A DNA stretch of 6,687 nucleotides, taken from the NCBI GenBank assembly GCA_900546835.1, contig UREH01000129.1, forward strand, positions 1 through 6,687, in the 5' to 3' direction. This stretch comes from an uncultured Porphyromonadaceae bacterium. Lineage in GTDB: Bacteria; Bacteroidota; Bacteroidia; Bacteroidales; Muribaculaceae. Positions 1 through 4,803 of the stretch are shown here, piece after piece. Under the pieces are notes generated by a model. That model was not told where the DNA came from. It did no database searches and saw only the letters and a program-made list of their open reading frames with translations. Each line of letters begins with the position of its first letter. Positions within the stretch are counted from its first letter, which is position 1. The position numbers and the translations under genes are program-made.

Positions 1-343
1 GGAGCCGCTCTATGGTCTGGCCGGTGTCTACGATATCCTCCACCAGAATTACCGGACGACCGGCAATTTCAGCCGTAAGGCCCATCACCTCCTTCACCGT
101 CCCGGTCGACGAGGTCCCCTCGTAGCTTTTAAGGCGGATAAACGCTATTTCGGCATCAGTGTCGATGTTCAGAAAAAGCTCGGAGGCAAACGGAAACGCG
201 CCGTTGAGCACGCACACCAGCAGCGGACGGCGTCCCTTGAATTCGGCCGTAATCTCCTTTGCCAGTTCCTCGATACGCTTCTGGATCTTCTCACGTTCAA
301 TGTAGGGCTCGAAAGTGAGCCCGTTGTATGTCACTTGTTTCAT
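1..343 (-). CDS. hpt: Hypoxanthine phosphoribosyltransferase, N-terminal part (cut by left edge)
   Basis: This cytoplasmic purine-salvage enzyme transfers the phosphoribosyl group of PRPP to hypoxanthine (often also guanine), giving IMP or GMP. The reverse strand reads from an ATG at 343 through 114 codons to the window edge without a stop, beginning MKQVTYNGLTFEPYIERE. Family landmarks appear in order: VCVLNGAFPFASEL (about residues 43-56), the usual small-loop region; SYEGTSSTG (73-81), the flexible catalytic loop; and VEDIVDTGQT (101-110), the PRPP-binding signature with its two acidic residues. Family members are usually about 175-180 residues, so roughly the last third lies outside the window. 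The start is supported by a -7 promoter element just upstream and by the alignment of the first strand. The gene is transcribed divergently from nnr. In many Bacteroidales hpt is followed by adk and obgE, which would lie beyond the left edge; that is an expectation and is not seen here. Identification is secure. Confidence 0.95.
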   Translation of the reverse strand, partial: MKQVTYNGLTFEPYIEREKIQKRIEELAKEITAEFKGRRPLLVCVLNGAFPFASELFLNIDTDAEIAFIRLKSYEGTSSTGTVKEVMGLTAEIAGRPVILVEDIVDTGQTIERL

Positions 344-361
344 CGGGCAAAAATAGTTACG

Positions 362-395
362 CAAAATTACACAATGTTTTCCATCTACAGGCAAT
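362..395 (-). promoter_or_regulatory. Probable hpt promoter (Bacteroidota type)
   Basis: On the minus strand TAATTTTG (369 to 362) matches the Bacteroidota -7 consensus TAnnTTTG exactly. A possible -33 element, ATTG (395 to 392), lies 22 bases upstream against an expected TTTG at 19-21, so that half is weak. Transcription would begin near 355, leaving a leader of only about 12 bases before the hpt ATG. No Shine-Dalgarno sequence is visible, which is normal for this phylum. Confidence 0.6.
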
Positions 396-499
396 CCCCG
401 CCCAATTATTTTCTCTTTTTTGCCATCCCCGCCATTCCCGCCACCAATCCGGCCCGAAAAATGTTGCCATCCACATACCGATAACCCCGAATATTTTTG

Positions 500-507
500 T
501 AATTTTG
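500..507 (+). promoter_or_regulatory. Probable nnr promoter, -7 element
   Basis: TAATTTTG is an exact match to the Bacteroidota -7 consensus TAnnTTTG. The predicted transcription start, a few bases downstream (about 512-515), falls after the in-frame GTG at 509. That argues against the GTG as a start codon and for the ATG at 557. No good TTTG lies at the expected -33 position (around 476-480), so the upstream half is missing or degenerate. The surrounding 13 bases (498-510) are identical to those around the hpt -7 element on the other strand. Confidence 0.55.
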
Positions 508-514
508 CGTGAAC

Positions 515-543
515 GATGGGGTGCTTCACGCGCAACCCCGATC
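515..543 (+). other. Bulged hairpin in the probable nnr leader
   Basis: Bases 515-524 (GATGGGGTGC) pair with 532-543 in ten pairs. Single-base bulges lie at 534 and 540, and the loop at 525-531 has seven bases. The hairpin starts at about the predicted transcription start and ends 13 bases before the nnr ATG at 557. It could protect the 5' end of the message or affect ribosome access. It does not resemble a known riboswitch, and no U-tract follows it, so it is not a terminator. Its function is unknown, and chance pairing is possible in GC-rich DNA. Confidence 0.4.
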
Positions 544-556
544 CTTCCGACACACT

Positions 557-2074
557 ATGAAACTTTTCACCACCGAAGAAATACGCGCCATCGACCGCGC
601 CACCATCGACGGCGAAGCCGTCTCCCCCCTCGAACTCATCGAGCGGGTCGGCGAAGGTGTGGCCAGCGAAATAGCCACCCGCTGGCGCTCCAACAAACCC
701 ACTATAGTTTTCGCCGGACCCGGCAACAACGGGGCCGATGCCCTGGCCGCCGCACGACTGCTCTGGGAGCGCGGTTTCCGTCCCGACGTCTACCTCTTCA
801 ACATCGGGGGCGACAAGCTCTCGGCCGACTGCGCCGCTCTGCGCGACCGCCTGCTCCGCGAAATCCCCGAAATCCAGTTCTGCGAAGTGCAGACCCGCTT
901 CACCATGCCCAAAATCACGTCGGCACATCTGGTAATCGACGGACTTTTCGGCTCCGGACTCCGCGAGGAGCTTAAAGGTGGATTCAAATCGCTCGTACAG
1001 AACCTCAACGACGAAGACGCAACCGTGGTTTCCATCGACGTCCCCTCCGGACTGTTTGGCGACTGGAACCCCAACATCGTAAACCGCAACACAGTCCACG
1101 CCACGCTGACGCTCGCCATCCAGTTTCCGCGCATCAGCTTCTTCATTGCCGACAACGCCGAGCTGATCGGCGAATGGAAAGTGCTCGACATCGGCCTTAG
1201 CGAGAAAGCCATCGCCGCCACCCCCGCCAATTTCTGCCTCGTCGAGAAGCGCGACGTAAGCCGGCGCCTGCGCCCCCGCAAGGAATTCGCCTCCAAAGCC
1301 GATTTCGGCAACGCCGTGCTCTACGCCGGCTCATACGGCATGATGGGCGCGGCCGTACTCGCCGCCCGCGGATGCCTCCGCGCCGGCGTAGGGAAACTCA
1401 CCGTCAACGCCCCGAAATGGGGCTACCAGATTCTCCAGACCGCCGTTCCCGAAGCACTCTACCGCTACAACCGCGGCGAGCAGAATATTGCCGAAATCCA
1501 TCCGGAACGCCATTTCAACGCCATAGCCGTAGGCCCGGGAATCGGCACCAACGAGCTGACCGTCAAAGCGCTCGAAGACTTCCTCGCGTCGGCCTCGCAA
1601 CCAGTGGTGCTCGATGCCGACGCCCTCAACTGCATGGCCGTGCGCCCGTCGATGCTCAACACAATACCTGTATTGAGCATCATCACACCCCACGCCGGAG
1701 AATTCGACCGCCTGTTCGGCCCGCAGCCATCGGCCGAAGCGCGGCTGCGCAAAGCCATCGAAATGGCTAAATACTACAACATCCTGATTATCCTCAAAGG
1801 CCACTATACCGCCATCGTGCGCCCCGACGGGAAGGTATATTTCAATTCTTCGGGCACCCCCGCCATGGCCACCGCCGGCAGCGGCGACGTCCTTACGGGC
1901 GTACTTCTGGCCATGCTCGCACAGGGCTATCCCGCCGAACTGGCGTCGCTCATCGCCGTCTACATCCATGGCGTTGCCGGCGAACTGGCCGCCGCCGACC
2001 ACGGCGACTACGGCGTGATCGCCTCCGACATCGTCGAAAACATCGGACGCGCAATCCGCGACACCCTCCAGTAG
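557..2074 (+). CDS. nnr: Bifunctional NAD(P)H-hydrate repair enzyme (epimerase plus ADP-dependent dehydratase)
   Basis: This 505-residue cytoplasmic enzyme repairs NADHX and NADPHX, the hydrated cofactors formed by heat or by side reactions. The N-terminal NnrE/YjeF_N domain (about 1-225) interconverts R and S epimers; the C-terminal NnrD carbohydrate-kinase-like domain (about 240-505) dehydrates the S form using ADP. Epimerase landmarks are GPGNNGAD (54-61), IDGLFGSGL (127-135, with the K+-site Asp) and SIDVPSGL (159-166). Dehydratase landmarks are YAGSYGMMGAAVLAARGCLRAG (256-277), VGPGIG (325-330), VLDADALN (351-358), ITPHAGEF (376-383), ILKG (411-414) and MATAGSGDVLTG (437-448), where Asp444 is the likely catalytic base. 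The usual GNNGGDG of the epimerase loop reads GNNGADA, a mild variation that keeps the Asp. The start is the ATG at 557: MKLFTTEEIRAID is the typical family N-terminus, whereas the in-frame GTG at 509 overlaps the promoter region. The DUF4831 gene follows 38 bases downstream with no terminator between. Length is normal for the fused form. Confidence 0.96.
   Translation: MKLFTTEEIRAIDRATIDGEAVSPLELIERVGEGVASEIATRWRSNKPTIVFAGPGNNGADALAAARLLWERGFRPDVYLFNIGGDKLSADCAALRDRLLREIPEIQFCEVQTRFTMPKITSAHLVIDGLFGSGLREELKGGFKSLVQNLNDEDATVVSIDVPSGLFGDWNPNIVNRNTVHATLTLAIQFPRISFFIADNAELIGEWKVLDIGLSEKAIAATPANFCLVEKRDVSRRLRPRKEFASKADFGNAVLYAGSYGMMGAAVLAARGCLRAGVGKLTVNAPKWGYQILQTAVPEALYRYNRGEQNIAEIHPERHFNAIAVGPGIGTNELTVKALEDFLASASQPVVLDADALNCMAVRPSMLNTIPVLSIITPHAGEFDRLFGPQPSAEARLRKAIEMAKYYNILIILKGHYTAIVRPDGKVYFNSSGTPAMATAGSGDVLTGVLLAMLAQGYPAELASLIAVYIHGVAGELAAADHGDYGVIASDIVENIGRAIRDTLQ
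1651..1681. repeat. Intragenic inverted repeat within nnr
   Basis: GATGCTCAA at 1651-1659 is repeated as its exact reverse complement at 1673-1681, with a 13-base interval. An alternative fold pairs AATAC with GTATT inside it. It lies in the dehydratase domain, over codons for the stretch between VLDADALN and ITPHAGEF. No U-tract follows it, so it is not an obvious terminator. It may be only a by-product of codon choice. Confidence 0.35.
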
Positions 2075-2112
2075 GCCCTTCCCAGTTTCCCCATCCTTCA
2101 AATTTCCATTTC

Positions 2113-3198
2113 ATGAAAATCCTCATACCCCTCCTCCTTGCCGCAACAGCTTTCGTTCCGGCCCAGGCGCAGACCACAACGCGCCTTTCGGCTACCAAGG
2201 CCAACAGCTACGCCCTGGTGTACTCGCTTCCCACCACACGCCTGCGCATCACCCTCGAAGCGGAAATCACCACACGCCGACCGGGCGAATTCCATAAATA
2301 CGCAAAAAAATATCTTAACATAAATTCCCCCATCGCCCGCGAAGAGCATTCCGCCTCGTTGCGCTCAGTGGTCGTAACCACCGAAGGTGTCGCCGACCCC
2401 GACCAGCGCTATGCCGTGCAGTTCAAAGCCGGAACCGAACCGTTCATGCTCCTATCGCCGCAGGGAGTTCCACTTTCGGTCAACACATCCAAGACGCTTG
2501 ATACAGTCGCTCCGGCACTCCCCGAAAGCCGCGACGCCGAGCCCACTCCTCTACAGACCCCGGCCGCACGCCAGGTAGTGAGCGAGGAGATGATGCAGAG
2601 CCAGTCGACGGCCAAACGCGCCGAGCTCGCTGCCTCCGCTCTGTTCGGCATCCGCCAGACCCGTGCCGACCTCATTTCCGGTCAGGCCGACCAGATGCCC
2701 CCCGACGGGAAATCCCTCCAGCTCATGCTCGACAACCTCGAAGCCCAGGAAAAGGCACTGATGGCAATGTTTGTTGGCACGACTTCCACCCGCACTCAGG
2801 TCGAGACCTACACCGTCGACCCCGACGGCGACATATCCAACCTTATCCTCGCCCGCATATCGGCCGTCGACGGCATAGTCAGCGCCTCGGACCTCTCGGG
2901 CGCACCCGTATACCTCAACCTCTCCGTGACGCAGCGCGGCGAAATGCCCCTCAACGAAAAAGGCATCCGCCTCGAATTTCCCAAAAATGGTTTCGCCTAC
3001 TGCATTCCCGGCACAGCCGACGTTACCGTAAGCTACGACGACCGCACCTACTTCTCGCGCTCCGAGCAGTTCGCACAGTTCGGCGTGGTCTATGGACTCG
3101 CCCCCAACTCGTTGACCGACAAAAAAGCTCCGATTTATATAATTCTCGATCCTGCCACCGGCGCCATCCGCGAACAGGGGGCCGCTGTCCGCCAATAG
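2113..3198 (+). CDS. Exported DUF4831-family protein of unknown function
   Basis: This 361-residue protein has a clear type I signal peptide: Met-Lys, then a hydrophobic core (residues 3-15, ILIPLLLAATAFV), then Ala-Gln-Ala with probable cleavage after Ala19. No lipobox cysteine is present, so a soluble periplasmic product is likely. The mature N-terminus, with SYALVYSLPTTRLRITLEAE (32-51) and RRPGEFHKYAKKYL (55-68), resembles the DUF4831 family, known mainly from Bacteroidetes; I assign it by recognition, without a profile search. A Pro-rich linker (about 133-152) leads to a charged helical segment (about 155-222), then a beta-rich C-terminal part with FAYCIPGTADVTVSYDD (294-310). The only cysteine is Cys297. 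No catalytic motif, transmembrane segment after the signal, or known fold is evident. The gene lies 38 bases after nnr with no promoter or terminator I can see between, so the two are probably co-transcribed. A strong terminator follows at 3226. The length is in the usual range of the family and the frame is intact. Confidence 0.85.
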   Translation: MKILIPLLLAATAFVPAQAQTTTRLSATKANSYALVYSLPTTRLRITLEAEITTRRPGEFHKYAKKYLNINSPIAREEHSASLRSVVVTTEGVADPDQRYAVQFKAGTEPFMLLSPQGVPLSVNTSKTLDTVAPALPESRDAEPTPLQTPAARQVVSEEMMQSQSTAKRAELAASALFGIRQTRADLISGQADQMPPDGKSLQLMLDNLEAQEKALMAMFVGTTSTRTQVETYTVDPDGDISNLILARISAVDGIVSASDLSGAPVYLNLSVTQRGEMPLNEKGIRLEFPKNGFAYCIPGTADVTVSYDDRTYFSRSEQFAQFGVVYGLAPNSLTDKKAPIYIILDPATGAIREQGAAVRQ

Positions 3199-3225
3199 AC
3201 AACCGGCCCATCGGGTGACAAAAAA

Positions 3226-3265
3226 ACTACGGGCGATGCAATCCGCGGAAAGCATCGCCCGTAGT
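3226..3265. terminator. Bidirectional intrinsic terminator between the DUF4831 gene and serS
   Basis: ACTACGGGCGATGC (3226-3239) and GCATCGCCCGTAGT (3252-3265) form a perfect 14-bp stem with a 12-base loop. On the minus strand it is followed by six T (complement of the A-run 3221-3226, one base of which is in the stem), a good terminator for serS. On the plus strand GTTTATTAT follows, a weaker but plausible U-rich tail for the nnr-DUF4831 unit. It lies in the 84-base gap between two convergent stop codons, exactly where a shared terminator is expected. Confidence 0.9.
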
Positions 3266-3282
3266 GTTTATTATACTGAAGT

Positions 3283-4554
3283 TCAGTCGATGATGTCGAA
3301 GCCGGTGTACTTGCGCAGGCATTCGGGCACCACGATTCCTTCGGGAGTCTGGTTATTCTCGAGCAGAGCGGCCACGATGCGCGGCAGCGCCAGCGCCGAG
3401 CCGTTGAGCGTATGGCAGAGATGCGTCTTCTTGTCGGCTCCACGATAGCGGCACTTCAGGCGGTTGGCCTGATAGGTTTCGAAATTCGATACCGACGATA
3501 CTTCGAGCCAGCGCTTCTGCGCGGCGCTCCACACCTCGAAGTCGAACGTGATGGCCGACGTGAAACTCATGTCGCCGCCGCAGAGGCGGAGTATGTGCCA
3601 GGGCAAGCCGAGCTTTTCGAGAAGGCCCTGCACGTGGTCCTTCATCTCTTCCAGAGCGGCATAGGAATTCTCCGGCTTCTCGATGCGCACGATTTCCACC
3701 TTGTCGAACTGATGCAGGCGGTTGAGTCCGCGAACGTCCTTGCCGTAGCTGCCTGCCTCACGGCGGAAGCAGGCCGAATAGGCGCAGTTCTTCTTCGGAA
3801 GCTGGTCCTCGCCGAGAATCACATCGCGGTAGATGTTCGTCACGGGCACTTCGGCCGTGGGAATGAGATAGAGATTGTCGACCTCGCAGTGGTACATCTG
3901 CCCCTCCTTGTCGGGGAGCTGACCCGTGCCATAGGCCGAAGCCTCGTTTACCACATACGGGGGCTCGATTTCCACATAGCCGGCCTCGTTGGCCTGGTCG
4001 AGGAAGAACTGGATTAGGGCGCGCTGCAGGCGTGCCCCCTTTCCTATATATACGGGGAATCCGGCACCGGTAATCTTCACGCCGAGGTCGAAGTCAATCA
4101 GGTTGTATTTCTTGCAAAGGTCCCAGTGGGGAAGAGCGTCGTCGCCCAGGTCAGGCATCGGGCCACCGGTCTTTTCCACCACATTGTCGGCTGCCGATGT
4201 GCCTGCCGGCACCATGTCGCAGGGAAGATTGGGAATGGTGGTCAGAAGCGTGTGCAGGTCCATCTCTGTTTCGGCAAGCTGCTGGGCCACGCCCTTCTGG
4301 CGCTCCTTGAGCGAAGCCACCGTAGCCTTTGCCTGCTCGGCCTCCTCGCGCTTGCCCTGCTTCATAAGGGCGCCTATAGATGCGGCCGCGCGGTTAAGCT
4401 CGGCGGCGAGATTATCGTTTTCAAGCTGGAGGGTGCGGCGCTGTTCGTCGAGCTGCAGCACTTTCGCAATCGGCTCCTTCCCGTCGAAGCCCTTGATGGC
4501 AAGGCGCTCGATGGTGCGGGCCGGATCCGCTTTTATCTGCTGAAGAGTAAGCAT
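3283..4554 (-). CDS. serS: Seryl-tRNA synthetase
   Basis: This 423-residue class II aminoacyl-tRNA synthetase is a cytoplasmic homodimer that charges tRNA-Ser with serine and also serylates tRNA-Sec where that exists. Residues about 30-105 form the charged N-terminal coiled-coil arm that grips the long variable arm of tRNA-Ser (LDEQRRTLQLENDNLAAELN and following). The catalytic core follows. Serine-binding PTAEVP is at 232-237. Motif 2, FRREAGS (263-269) with the downstream Arg275 in DVRGLNRLHQF, binds ATP. Motif 3, NGSALALPRIVAALLENNQ (384-402), carries the conserved Arg392. The C-terminus, EGIVVPECLRKYTGFDIID, is the usual ending. Length is normal and no key residue is missing. The ATG at 4554 gives the family-standard N-terminus MLTLQQIKADP; no Shine-Dalgarno sequence is seen. 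The gene is monocistronic here, converging on the DUF4831 gene and divergent from the beta-galactosidase gene. No T-box-like leader is visible. Confidence 0.98.
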   Translation of the reverse strand: MLTLQQIKADPARTIERLAIKGFDGKEPIAKVLQLDEQRRTLQLENDNLAAELNRAAASIGALMKQGKREEAEQAKATVASLKERQKGVAQQLAETEMDLHTLLTTIPNLPCDMVPAGTSAADNVVEKTGGPMPDLGDDALPHWDLCKKYNLIDFDLGVKITGAGFPVYIGKGARLQRALIQFFLDQANEAGYVEIEPPYVVNEASAYGTGQLPDKEGQMYHCEVDNLYLIPTAEVPVTNIYRDVILGEDQLPKKNCAYSACFRREAGSYGKDVRGLNRLHQFDKVEIVRIEKPENSYAALEEMKDHVQGLLEKLGLPWHILRLCGGDMSFTSAITFDFEVWSAAQKRWLEVSSVSNFETYQANRLKCRYRGADKKTHLCHTLNGSALALPRIVAALLENNQTPEGIVVPECLRKYTGFDIID

Positions 4555-4591
4555 TATATTTCAGTTTAATTGGTTTCTGGATTATGAACCA

Positions 4592-4599
4592 CAAAATTA
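4592..4599 (-). promoter_or_regulatory. Probable serS promoter, -7 element
   Basis: On the minus strand TAATTTTG (4599 to 4592) matches TAnnTTTG exactly, placing the transcription start near 4586 and leaving a leader of about 30 bases. The expected -33 position (about 4620-4625) reads ATAGAC on the minus strand, which is not TTTG. The spacer is filled by a 20-bp palindrome, so the promoter may depend on a bound factor or simply be weak in its upstream half. Confidence 0.55.
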
Positions 4600-4619
4600 G
4601 TAATTTCGCATGAAATTAC
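4600..4619. promoter_or_regulatory. Palindrome against the serS -7 element, possible operator
   Basis: GTAATTTC-GCAT-GAAATTAC has perfect 8-bp arms around a 4-base centre. It directly abuts the serS -7 element and would fill its -33 to -7 spacer, a position where a dimeric regulator could act on serS. Each arm also contains a one-mismatch version of TAnnTTTG (TAATTTCG on plus at 4601-4608, TAATTTCA on minus at 4618-4611), so it may instead be a pair of degenerate promoter elements. It has no U-tract and is AT-rich, so it is not a terminator. I do not recognise a regulator for it. Confidence 0.45.
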
Positions 4620-4684
4620 GTCTATTATTTCTCCATTATCTCGCCACAAAAATCTTCGCTCCGAGCGCCCTGATTCCGCCGGCT

Positions 4685-4716
4685 GTTTTATTTCAGCGAA
4701 TTTATTGCTAAATTTG
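4685..4716 (+). promoter_or_regulatory. Probable promoter of the GH35 beta-galactosidase gene
   Basis: TAAATTTG at 4709-4716 matches the -7 consensus TAnnTTTG exactly, with TTTT at 4685-4688 (one mismatch to TTTG) 20 bases upstream, the expected spacing. This is the best-formed promoter in the window. Transcription would begin near 4722 and give a leader of about 80 bases. That leader starts with a small hairpin, CGGCC-ATAA-GGCCG (4723-4736), followed by a pyrimidine-rich stretch. No Shine-Dalgarno sequence precedes the ATG at 4804. Confidence 0.6.
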
Positions 4717-4803
4717 CATCAACGGCCATAAGGCCGCCTCTCCGCTCCCATACCTTATTCTATAAGCCAATATCATCTATCTTTACTTTTTGCCTTGAAT
4801 ACC

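Noticed and set aside
373..475. Imperfect direct repeat, AATGTTTTCCATCTACA (373-389) and AATGTTGCCATCCACA (460-475), between hpt and nnr
   Set aside because: The copies differ by an indel and substitutions and sit at different distances from the two -7 elements, so I could not make a consistent operator model from them.
509..556. GTG at 509 as an alternative nnr start adding 16 residues
   Set aside because: It lies immediately after the -7 element, at or upstream of the predicted transcription start, and the extra residues do not belong to the family's N-terminus.
328..975. 215-codon plus-strand open frame starting near the hpt start
   Set aside because: It crosses both divergent promoters and then runs out of frame through nnr. 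The Arg/His/Pro-rich composition is typical of a shifted frame.
1331..2101. 256-codon open frame antisense to nnr
   Set aside because: The translation is Gly/Val/Ala-rich with no family resemblance, and the opposite frame is a clear Nnr dehydratase domain.
2551..3255. 234-codon open frame antisense to the DUF4831 gene
   Set aside because: It reads through the terminator hairpin at its 5' end and lacks any domain. The sense frame has a signal peptide and family blocks.
3412..4017. 201-codon plus-strand open frame opposite serS
   Set aside because: It lies wholly inside the unmistakable serS coding sequence, including the motif 2 region, and has no recognisable features of its own.
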